This document shows positions 1-5,250 of a stretch of DNA of 5,942 bases, piece after piece; the first letter of the stretch is position 1, and the number at the start of each line of letters is the position of its first letter. Position numbers and translations under genes: made by a program. This stretch comes from an uncultured Polymorphobacter sp. (GTDB lineage: Bacteria > Pseudomonadota > Alphaproteobacteria > Sphingomonadales > Sphingomonadaceae): assembly GCA_937894055.1 (NCBI GenBank), contig CALDHQ010000468.1:1-5942 (forward strand). Direction: 5' to 3'. Below the pieces are notes generated by a model, which ran no database searches, was not told the origin of the DNA, and worked only from the letters and a program-made list of their open reading frames with translations.

Positions 1-48
1 TCTACACAGGCGAAGACACTCTTTCCCTACACGACGCTCTTCCGATCT
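1..48 (+). other. Illumina TruSeq adapter remnant (artefact)
   Basis: Bases 1-7 (TCTACAC) match the end of the Illumina P5 sequence. Bases 8-15 (AGGCGAAG) match the TruSeq HT i5 index known as D505. Bases 16-48 match the whole 33-base TruSeq read-1 primer site, which starts ACACTCTTTCCC and ends CTTCCGATCT. The order P5 end, index, primer, insert is that of a library molecule, so the genomic insert begins at base 49. This is untrimmed read-through kept by the assembler, not organism DNA. The match is from memory of the published adapter sequences and is exact over all 48 bases. Confidence 0.98.
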
Positions 49-50
49 CG

Positions 51-302
51 GCGCGCGGGGGCGACGCGGTGCGCAACTTCTGTCCGGTTTGCGGCAGCTT
101 GGTGTTTGGCGGCATTGTCGGCACCGACACCGATCACACCATCTATGCCGGCTCGCTCGATGACCCCGCGGTTTTCGTGCCACAGATTGTCATCTTCAAC
201 CGTGACCGGCCGGTCTGGGCACCGCTCCCGGCCGGCCTCACCGTTTTCGACGCGATGCCGTGCTTGGCCAGCACGCCGCGCCGGCGCATCGCCACCGCGT
301 AG
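51..302 (+). CDS. GFA-family (glutathione-dependent formaldehyde-activating/CENP-V-like) zinc protein, 3' part
   Basis: This is the last 83 codons of a protein of the GFA family, named after glutathione-dependent formaldehyde-activating enzyme; most members have no proven reaction. The start is lost because the contig ends in adapter sequence; the first full genomic codon is at 51. Visible family features in order are a CxxC zinc pair in 'RNFCPVCGSLVFGG', then 'YAGSLDDPAVFVPQIVIFNRDRPVW', and the closing 'FDAMP' near base 257, where members usually stop. The frame continues 13 more codons as a basic tail (CLASTPRRRIATA) to TAG at 300-302. That tail is antisense to the 3' end of the opposing membrane-protein gene and is probably not conserved. 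Cytosolic; substrate unknown. Family assignment is firm, function is not. Confidence 0.85.
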   Translation, partial: ARGGDAVRNFCPVCGSLVFGGIVGTDTDHTIYAGSLDDPAVFVPQIVIFNRDRPVWAPLPAGLTVFDAMPCLASTPRRRIATA

Positions 303-673
303 ATCAGCAGCAATGCCGCGACCGCGACGATCCCGACGGCTAGGCCGATGCCGCCGCCCGGCGCAGGGTACATGAACGCGACCAGCAGCATCCCCGCTGC
401 GCCCGCCAGCGACAGCGCCAGCAGCGAAACTGCCGAGGCGCGGCGCAGCAGCAACAACAGGCTGCCGATCAATCCCGCCCAGGTCGCGATACCCCAGACC
501 GCGAACGTCCATGTCGGCAGCGAATAGATGTGATCCTTCACCGCCTGCGCGACGCTTTCCATATACGGCTCATATTGTGTCGCAGTGGCGGTGAAATCGA
601 CCGCCGCCATGCCGTTCCACAGCACAGCGATCACGCCGATGACCCACAGGTGCCAAGGTGTCCGGACTGTCAT
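143..673 (-). CDS. Small 4-TM membrane protein of unknown function
   Basis: A 176-residue integral membrane protein with four hydrophobic segments at about residues 8-27, 55-77, 80-103 and 108-128, and a basic cytoplasmic-looking RRR at 130-132. The opening 'RTPWHLWVIGVIAVLWNGMAAVD' style recalls a family of about 140-150 residues common in sphingomonads, sometimes labelled 'sugar transporter' without experimental support. The ATG at 673 is chosen because it has GGGAGG five bases upstream. It lies 38 bp after the exporter gene and is probably the last gene of the same transcript. Residues from about 139 on (IASKTVRPAG...) are antisense to the GFA gene and look like read-through past an ancestral stop, since the family core ends near residue 138. 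The first 135 residues are convincing; the C-terminal 37 may be non-functional. Confidence 0.75.
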   Translation of the reverse strand: MTVRTPWHLWVIGVIAVLWNGMAAVDFTATATQYEPYMESVAQAVKDHIYSLPTWTFAVWGIATWAGLIGSLLLLLRRASAVSLLALSLAGAAGMLLVAFMYPAPGGGIGLAVGIVAVAALLLIYAVAMRRRGVLAKHGIASKTVRPAGSGAQTGRSRLKMTICGTKTAGSSSEPA

Positions 674-678
674 CGCTG

Positions 679-684
679 CCTCCC
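679..684 (-). promoter_or_regulatory. Ribosome binding site of the 4-TM protein
   Basis: On the minus strand GGGAGG stands five bases before the ATG at 673-671. It fixes the start of the 4-TM protein and lies in the 38-bp gap after the exporter stop, so this gene can be initiated independently within the transcript. Confidence 0.7.
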
Positions 685-711
685 GCGATCAATCGCAGGA
701 GAATACGCTTT

Positions 712-1455
712 TCAGCCGCGCAGAAACAGCCCGATGGTCAGCGCAATGCCGATAACCACGACGCCGACCTTGAGCACCATCGCCGGCAGATGCTTCAAGG
801 CATGCGCGCCGACATAGCCGCCGATCATCGAGCCGCTGCCGATGGCCAACGCATAAGCCCAGGCTACCGTTCCCGAAAACACGAACACTAAAGTCGCGGT
901 GAAGTTGGACAGCGACACCAGCACGTTCTTGGTGCCGGCGGCATTGCGCACCGGCATGCGTGCCAGCGTCAGTGCCGCGAGCGTCATGATCCCTGCGCCG
1001 CCGCCGAAAAAGCCGCTGTAGATGGCAATCGCGGCTTGGATCAGCCCCGACACCCATGCCGGCGGTGGCACGCTTTGCGCATGCGGCTTGGGCCCGAAGC
1101 TGCTCCACGCGAACAGCCCGGTGGCCCCGAGCACCAGCCACGGCACCATCGCGGCAAACACCTTCGACGGCGTCTGCAGCAGCAGGAACGCCCCGGCAAC
1201 GCCGCCGATCAGCGTGATGATCGCCATCGCCTTGAACGACAGTCGTTCGGCATCGGCCACCAGCGACCGGCCCGCATAGCCCGTGGTCACCTGCCCGGGA
1301 AACAGCGCCACCGTCGAGGTGATATTCGCCAGCCGCGGGTCGAGTCCGGCAAAGATCAGCGCCGGCAACGTGACGAACGAGCCGCCACCCGCCAGCGCAT
1401 TCTGCACGCCGGCCCACAGCCCGGCGCCGAACAGCAACAGGAACGTCAGCGCCAC
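712..1455 (-). CDS. TauE/SafE (TSUP) family membrane exporter
   Basis: A 247-residue inner-membrane protein of the TauE/SafE family, whose characterised members export sulfite, sulfoacetate or related organosulfur anions. The two-repeat architecture is visible: the first repeat has 'NALAGGGSFVTLPALI' (residues 19-34) and 'ITSTVALFPG' (45-54), the second has 'SGFFGGGAGIMTLAAL' (147-162) and 'AAGTKNVLVSLSN' (172-184). Several hydrophobic spans follow each, ending at 'IGLFLRG'. Length fits the family. The GTG at 1455-1453 is chosen because the protein then begins 'VALTFLLLFGAGLWAG', as family members do; any longer start would lie inside the SDR gene. It begins one base after the SDR stop and has no clear Shine-Dalgarno sequence, so translational coupling is likely. 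No sulfur-metabolism gene is visible here, so the substrate is open. Confidence 0.88.
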   Translation of the reverse strand: MALTFLLLFGAGLWAGVQNALAGGGSFVTLPALIFAGLDPRLANITSTVALFPGQVTTGYAGRSLVADAERLSFKAMAIITLIGGVAGAFLLLQTPSKVFAAMVPWLVLGATGLFAWSSFGPKPHAQSVPPPAWVSGLIQAAIAIYSGFFGGGAGIMTLAALTLARMPVRNAAGTKNVLVSLSNFTATLVFVFSGTVAWAYALAIGSGSMIGGYVGAHALKHLPAMVLKVGVVVIGIALTIGLFLRG

Positions 1456-1456
1456 G

Positions 1457-2230
1457 CTATTGTGCCGAAATGCCGCCGTCGATGAACAGCCCGTGCCCGG
1501 TGACGAACTTCGCCTCGTCGGACACAAGGTACACCGCGCCCCAGGCGATATCGTCGGGCTCGCCGACGCGGCCGAGCGGCACTTGCCGGCCAAGCTTGGC
1601 CAGCCCCTCCTCGCGGCCCATCGCGCCGGTCAGATTGTCGAGGATCGGCGTGTCGACGAACACCGGATGAATCGAGTTGCAGTTGATGTTGTAGCGGCGC
1701 TTGGCGCAGTGCAGCGCGACCGACTTGGTCAGGTGGCGGACGCCGGCCTTCGCCGAGTTGTACGCCGCCATGTTGTGGCCGGCGATGACGCCGGCGATCG
1801 AGCTTATGTTGAGGATCGAGCCGTGCTGGTTGTCGCGCGCGCAAGTGGCAGCCATCAGCGGCAACGCCAGCTTGCAGCCGTAGAACACGCTGTCGAGATC
1901 GATGCGATGCACCTTGTGCCAGGTTTCGAAGCTGGTTTCCTCGACCGTGCCGCCGTCGCCGACGCCGGCATTGTTGACGAGGATATGCAGCCCGCCGAAG
2001 GTTTCTTCGGCATAGGCCAGCGCGGCTTCCCACTGCGCCGGATCGGTGACGTCATGGCCGAACGACGCGGCGTTGGCGCCAAGCTCGGCGGCTTTGGCAG
2101 CGGCGCCGACGGCATTGATGTCGGTGAGCAATACCCGCGCGCCCTCGGCGATGAACTTCGTCGACATGGCGGCGCCCAGCCCCGATGCCGCCCCGGTTAC
2201 CAGAATGATCTTGCCTGCCAGTCGTGCCAC
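1457..2230 (-). CDS. Short-chain dehydrogenase/reductase (classical SDR, NAD-type)
   Basis: A 257-residue classical SDR, normal full length. Visible motifs: cofactor loop TGAASGLG (12-19); Asp37 at the end of the second strand (LLTDIN), which favours NAD(H) over NADP(H); NNAG (86-89); the active-site serine in NISS (Ser144 by spacing); YxxxK as Tyr157-Lys161; and the closing 'GHGLFIDGG'. 'CNSIHPVFVDTPI' and 'SVFYGCK' recall SDRs of the bacterial 3beta/17beta-hydroxysteroid and cyclic-alcohol dehydrogenase group. Oddity: the position normally Asn in the catalytic tetrad (usually VNL-x-SVF) is Asp111 here (RIDLDSVF; codon GAT at 1900-1898). The GTG start at 2230 is supported by GGAGAG five bases upstream and by the cofactor loop at the usual distance. 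First gene of the leftward unit, divergent from the receptor. Substrate unknown: an alcohol or ketone oxidoreductase. Confidence 0.92.
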   Translation of the reverse strand: MARLAGKIILVTGAASGLGAAMSTKFIAEGARVLLTDINAVGAAAKAAELGANAASFGHDVTDPAQWEAALAYAEETFGGLHILVNNAGVGDGGTVEETSFETWHKVHRIDLDSVFYGCKLALPLMAATCARDNQHGSILNISSIAGVIAGHNMAAYNSAKAGVRHLTKSVALHCAKRRYNINCNSIHPVFVDTPILDNLTGAMGREEGLAKLGRQVPLGRVGEPDDIAWGAVYLVSDEAKFVTGHGLFIDGGISAQ

Positions 2231-2235
2231 TGTCG

Positions 2236-2241
2236 CTCTCC
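2236..2241 (-). promoter_or_regulatory. Ribosome binding site of the SDR gene
   Basis: GGAGAG on the minus strand ends five bases before the GTG at 2230-2228 and decides that non-ATG start. It abuts the inverted repeat at 2241-2262, so a protein bound there, or an RNA hairpin formed by it, could control ribosome access. Confidence 0.65.
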
Positions 2242-2262
2242 GCCAAGTTTGTTTGCTTGGCG
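2241..2262. promoter_or_regulatory. Perfect inverted repeat, candidate operator
   Basis: CGCCAAG (2241-2247), 8-base A/T-rich spacer TTTGTTTG, CTTGGCG (2256-2262): a perfect 7-bp dyad with arm centres about 15 bp apart, suited to a dimeric repressor, or a hairpin in the SDR 5' leader. It sits between the divergent genes, touching the SDR ribosome site. No regulator gene is visible in the window, so the binding protein is unknown. Confidence 0.4.
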
Positions 2263-2284
2263 ACCATGGCCATCGTGGCGACCA
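2258..2284. repeat. 9-bp direct repeat in the divergent control region
   Basis: TGGCGACCA occurs at 2258-2266 and again at 2276-2284, 18 bp start to start (under two helix turns). The first copy overlaps the right arm of the neighbouring inverted repeat, and the palindrome ATGGCCAT (2265-2272) lies between the copies. The cluster could be a compound protein-binding site; chance in GC-rich DNA is not excluded. Confidence 0.35.
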
Positions 2285-2358
2285 GAGGCAAGTCGGTTCA
2301 AGTGATGCGGGACTGCAACACTGCCGTTTACGTCAACCGCCGCGACAATGCCGACGCC

Positions 2359-2387
2359 TTGCCCGTCTGCCAGTGTTAACGTAATGG
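2359..2387 (+). promoter_or_regulatory. Possible promoter of the TonB-dependent receptor
   Basis: TTGCCC (2359-2364) followed after 17 bases by TAATGG (2382-2387) is the best -35/-10-like pair upstream of the receptor, leaving a leader of roughly 45-50 bases. The stretch GTTAACGTAATGG is the most A/T-rich of the gap. Alphaproteobacterial promoters are weakly conserved, so this is tentative. On the opposite strand TTGACG (2336-2331) could be a -35 for the SDR unit, but I see no convincing -10 partner. Confidence 0.25.
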
Positions 2388-2398
2388 TTGCCGCAACA

Positions 2399-2416
2399 AC
2401 CAGCGGTAGCGCTGGT
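2399..2416 (+). other. Hairpin in the receptor mRNA leader
   Basis: ACCAGCG (2399-2405) and CGCTGGT (2410-2416) are perfectly complementary around the 4-base loop GTAG. The stem ends 12 bases before the receptor's Shine-Dalgarno sequence. No T-run follows, so it is not a terminator; it could stabilise the leader or be a second protein-binding dyad. Confidence 0.35.
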
Positions 2417-2428
2417 GGCGAAGTCCTA

Positions 2429-2434
2429 GGGGAG
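2429..2434 (+). promoter_or_regulatory. Ribosome binding site of the TonB-dependent receptor
   Basis: GGGGAG lies six bases before ATG 2441. It decides between this start and longer in-frame openings back to 2348, which would add 31 residues before a clear signal peptide. Confidence 0.8.
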
Positions 2435-2440
2435 AAGATC

Positions 2441-5050
2441 ATGAAGCGTATTCTTTTGACGTCTGTGTGTCTGCTTGCCATGCCGGGTGTGGCATTGGCG
2501 CAATCGACTGCTGGCGACGCACCTGCCACCAACTCGTCGCGGCCGACCGATGCGCAGGACGCACTGACGCCCGATTCCACCGGCAACTACCAGGGCGACA
2601 TCATCATCACCGCCACCAAGCGCAGCCAGACGCTGAGCGAAGTGCCGATCGCCGTGTCGGCTGTCACCGGCGACCAGCTGCGCAATTCGGGCGCGGTCGA
2701 TATCCGCGCGCTCAACCAGCTGTCGCCGTCGCTGCTGGTGTCGTCGGCTTCGGCCGAAACCTCGGGCGCCGCGCGTATCCGCGGTATCGGCACCGTCGGT
2801 GAAAACCCCGGCCTCGAAAGCTCGGTCGCCACCTTCATCGACGGCGTCTACCGGTCGCGCACCGGCGTCGGCCTGTCCGAACTCGGCGGTGTCGAGCGCA
2901 TCGAAGTGCTTCGCGGTCCGCAGGGCACGCTGTTCGGCCGCAACGCGTCGGCCGGTCTGATCAGCATCACCACGCTGCGCCCCAAGTTCGATATCGGCGG
3001 CTACGCCAGCGCCAGCTACGGCAACTACAACGCCATCCGCCTTGAAGGCGGCGTCACCGGTGGCATCACCGACAAGGTCGCCGCGCGCCTCGACGGTGTA
3101 TACTTCAAGCGCGACGGCTTCATCGAAAACGTCATCGACGGCCGCGACGTCAACAACCGCGACCGCTGGCTGCTGCGCGGCAAGGTGCTGGTCGAACCCA
3201 ATGACGATGTCAGCATCCTGCTGATCGGCGACTATAGCAGCCGGTCGGAAGAATGCTGCGCTTCGGACTATAGCCCGGCGCAAACCGCAACGCGCGATGC
3301 CCAGGGCAATCTGCAGATCAGCGGCACCAACAGCGTCATCAACCTGCTGCGCAGCCCGGCGCTCGGCGGTATCATCACCGATACGCCCTATTCGCGTAAG
3401 ACCTCGATCACCCCGGGCCGCACCTATAATTCCGACGTCACCGACTGGGGCTTTTCGGGCCAGATCGACTGGAGCTTCGGCGAGGTCAACATGACCTCGA
3501 TCACCGCCTATCGCGACTGGAAGCTGACGCGCGGCCAGGACAGCGACTTCAACAACGTCGATATCCTGTACCGCACCGCGGCGACCAACGAGTTCAAGAC
3601 CTTCAGCCAGGAACTGCGCTTCCAGGGCGAGGCCTTCGAGGGCAAGCTCAACTGGCTGGTCGGCGGCTATTACGCCAACGAAAAGCTCAACACGTTCGAC
3701 GATCTGAAGTACGGCAACCAGTACCAGCAATATGCCAACGGGCTGATTGCCGCGACGGGGCTGAGCTACGACGCCATCGGCCTGGCGCTCGGCCAGCCGT
3801 CGATGAACGGCACCGGCATCGTGTCGGATACCTATGCGCAAAACTCGAACAACTGGGCATTGTTCACCCACGACGAGTTCAGCATCACCGACAAGCTGAC
3901 GCTGACCGCCGGTATCCGCTACACGCACGAAACCAAGTCGCTCGATGCCAACCTGCTCGCCAACAACAGCTTCTGCACGGCGATCTCGGCATCGCCGTAC
4001 CGGGCCTTGAACGCGCTGCCCTGCGCGATCAACAGCCGCGTCAACGGCATCTACAGCGGCGAAATCAGCGAAGGCGCCTGGTCGGGCACTGCAGTGCTGA
4101 GCTATGAGTTCAACAAGCAGCTGATGACCTATGCGAGCTATGCGCGCGGCTACAAGGCGGGCGGTTACAACCTCGACCGCGCGGCGCTGATCACCGGTAG
4201 CCCGAACATCACGCAGCTCGAGTTCGAGCCTGAAACCGTCAACGCCTATGAAATCGGCGCGAAGTTCAACGGTCACAGCTTCAACCTCAACGCAGCGTTG
4301 TTCTACTCGACCTTCAGCGGCTTCCAGCTCAACACCTTCAACGGGCTGGCGTTCATCGTGGCCAACATCCAGGCCTGCAAGGACGACCTCAACGGTCTCA
4401 ATGCCGACGCCATCAACAGCACCGGCCAGTGCGCCCCGGACAACATGAAGTCGGGCGTTTCGACGCGCGGTATCGAACTCGAAGCCGCCGTCTACCTGAC
4501 CGATACATTCCAGGTCAGCAGCGGCTTCACCTATGCCGACGCCAAGTATGACCAGCAGATCGTCAGCTCGGCACCGCTGGTCGCATTTCCGGGCAACCCC
4601 AACGCCAACGCCGTTTTGCCCAACCCAGAGCTGGCATTGCTGCCCGGGCAGAACCTGTCGAACGCACCGAAGTATGTCATGACCGGGTCGGCGACCTGGA
4701 CGCCGCCGATCCCCGGCACCGACATGACCGCGCTCGCCTATGCCGACTTCCGCTATCAGTCGGGTTTCAACTCAGGCTCGGATCTATTCCCCGAAAAGGA
4801 AACGCAGGGCGTGGTCGTGGTCAATGCACGCGTCGGCATCAACGGTGCCAAGGACCGCTGGTCGCTCGAGCTCTGGGCGCAGAACATCTTCAACGTCAAC
4901 TACAACCAGGTGACGTTCAACACGCCGGTCCAGGGCTCGGGCTCGCAGGGCCTCGTCGCCAAGGGCCTCGCCGCTTCGGCAACGACGCTGTTCGGCAACT
5001 TCGTTTCCGAACCCCGCCTGTTCGGCGCGACGATCCGCACGCGCTTCTAA
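2441..5050 (+). CDS. TonB-dependent outer-membrane receptor
   Basis: An 869-residue precursor that would carry a ligand across the outer membrane using TonB-ExbB-ExbD energy. The start at 2441 is fixed by GGGGAG and by the signal peptide MKRILLTSVCLLAMPGVALA, cleaved about residue 20/21. A Ser/Thr/Asp-rich linker follows, then a TonB-box-like 'GDIIITATKRSQTLSEVPIA' (52-71). The plug spans about 65-180, with 'ARIRGIG', 'FIDGVYRSR' and the diagnostic 'VERIEVLRGPQGTLFGRNASAG' run around 151-172. A beta-barrel fills the rest, with late strands such as 'MTYASYARGYKAGGYN' (562-577) and a C-terminal Phe for outer-membrane assembly. No STN signalling domain precedes the plug. Mature cysteines are paired (272/273, 512/528, 646/664), probably disulfides in surface loops. 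It is divergent from the SDR unit. The ligand cannot be told: this style is greatly expanded in sphingomonads and covers far more than siderophores. Confidence 0.95.
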   Translation: MKRILLTSVCLLAMPGVALAQSTAGDAPATNSSRPTDAQDALTPDSTGNYQGDIIITATKRSQTLSEVPIAVSAVTGDQLRNSGAVDIRALNQLSPSLLVSSASAETSGAARIRGIGTVGENPGLESSVATFIDGVYRSRTGVGLSELGGVERIEVLRGPQGTLFGRNASAGLISITTLRPKFDIGGYASASYGNYNAIRLEGGVTGGITDKVAARLDGVYFKRDGFIENVIDGRDVNNRDRWLLRGKVLVEPNDDVSILLIGDYSSRSEECCASDYSPAQTATRDAQGNLQISGTNSVINLLRSPALGGIITDTPYSRKTSITPGRTYNSDVTDWGFSGQIDWSFGEVNMTSITAYRDWKLTRGQDSDFNNVDILYRTAATNEFKTFSQELRFQGEAFEGKLNWLVGGYYANEKLNTFDDLKYGNQYQQYANGLIAATGLSYDAIGLALGQPSMNGTGIVSDTYAQNSNNWALFTHDEFSITDKLTLTAGIRYTHETKSLDANLLANNSFCTAISASPYRALNALPCAINSRVNGIYSGEISEGAWSGTAVLSYEFNKQLMTYASYARGYKAGGYNLDRAALITGSPNITQLEFEPETVNAYEIGAKFNGHSFNLNAALFYSTFSGFQLNTFNGLAFIVANIQACKDDLNGLNADAINSTGQCAPDNMKSGVSTRGIELEAAVYLTDTFQVSSGFTYADAKYDQQIVSSAPLVAFPGNPNANAVLPNPELALLPGQNLSNAPKYVMTGSATWTPPIPGTDMTALAYADFRYQSGFNSGSDLFPEKETQGVVVVNARVGINGAKDRWSLELWAQNIFNVNYNQVTFNTPVQGSGSQGLVAKGLAASATTLFGNFVSEPRLFGATIRTRF

Positions 5051-5073
5051 GCCGCGGCGCAGAGCAAGCTATC

Positions 5074-5115
5074 AGGGGCGTCCGCACTTCGGTGCGGGCG
5101 CCCTTTGATTGTTTG
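5074..5115 (+). terminator. Rho-independent terminator after the receptor gene
   Basis: A stem of about 14 pairs (5074-5087 with 5092-5105, two G-U type wobbles) closed by the very stable TTCG loop (5088-5091), followed by a T-rich tail (TTTGATTGTTT). It starts 24 bases after the receptor stop. The stem is also self-complementary for leftward transcription, but no good T-run lies on that side, so it mainly serves the receptor. Confidence 0.9.
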
Positions 5116-5117
5116 AA

Positions 5118-5244
5118 AGGACCTCCGGCGGGCAGGCGTGACGCCTGCACCCGATTGCTGCCGGTGCTGCAAGGACCGAGGGTGGGTATTGGTCGCGGGT
5201 AACAATGGGGTGCAGGGACAAGTCCCTGCCCGCCGGAGGCTCCT
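5118..5244. repeat. REP/BIME-like composite palindromic intergenic element
   Basis: Two halves face each other. The left (5122-5152) is CCTCCGGCGG, a hairpin GCAGGCG-TGA-CGCCTGC, then ACCC. The right, read on the minus strand (5239-5208), is the same CCTCCGGCGG, a hairpin GCAGGGAC-TT-GTCCCTGC, then ACCC. The outer arms 5122-5136 and 5225-5239 are a perfect 15-bp inverted repeat, extended by AGGA/TCCT with a one-base bulge. The two hairpins differ inside but each keeps full pairing, which is typical of REP sequences. About 55 bases of unpaired spacer (5153-5207) separate the halves. No transposase and no target duplication are visible. It fills the gap between the convergent receptor and ccmI genes; REP elements are usually mobilised by RAYT transposases encoded elsewhere. 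Confidence 0.75.
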
Positions 5245-5250
5245 AAACCT

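Noticed and set aside
51..302. GFA gene as a biologically truncated pseudogene
   Set aside because: The missing 5' part coincides exactly with the adapter junction at 48/49, so the truncation is technical; the remaining frame is intact.
1456..1593. Longer N-terminus for the TauE/SafE protein starting at 1593
   Set aside because: The added 46 residues (Ser/Pro/Arg/Cys-rich) lie wholly inside the SDR gene in another frame, and the family start matches the GTG at 1455.
1283..2305. A 340-codon rightward open frame across the exporter and SDR genes
   Set aside because: It is antisense to two clearly recognisable proteins, rich in Arg/Gly/Ala/Val without any motif, and is explained by GC-rich third positions.
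2348..2440. Upstream in-frame starts for the TonB receptor
   Set aside because: They would put 31 residues before a canonical signal peptide, while ATG 2441 has GGGGAG six bases upstream.
2426..4276. A 616-codon open frame antisense to the receptor gene
   Set aside because: Its translation is low-complexity Ala/Val/Arg/Asp sequence typical of a GC-rich antisense shadow. The sense strand has an unmistakable full-length receptor, and no ribosome site or domain supports the antisense frame.
5180..5210. Possible G-quadruplex in the spacer of the palindromic element
   Set aside because: Four G-tracts exist (5180, 5184, 5197, 5207), but loops of 1, 10 and 7 bases are unfavourable, and the last tract pairs in the REP hairpin region; weak in a GC-rich genome.
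5118..5244. Insertion sequence or CRISPR array in the ccmI-receptor gap
   Set aside because: There is no transposase frame, no target duplication and no regularly spaced direct repeat; the structure is two inverted halves only.
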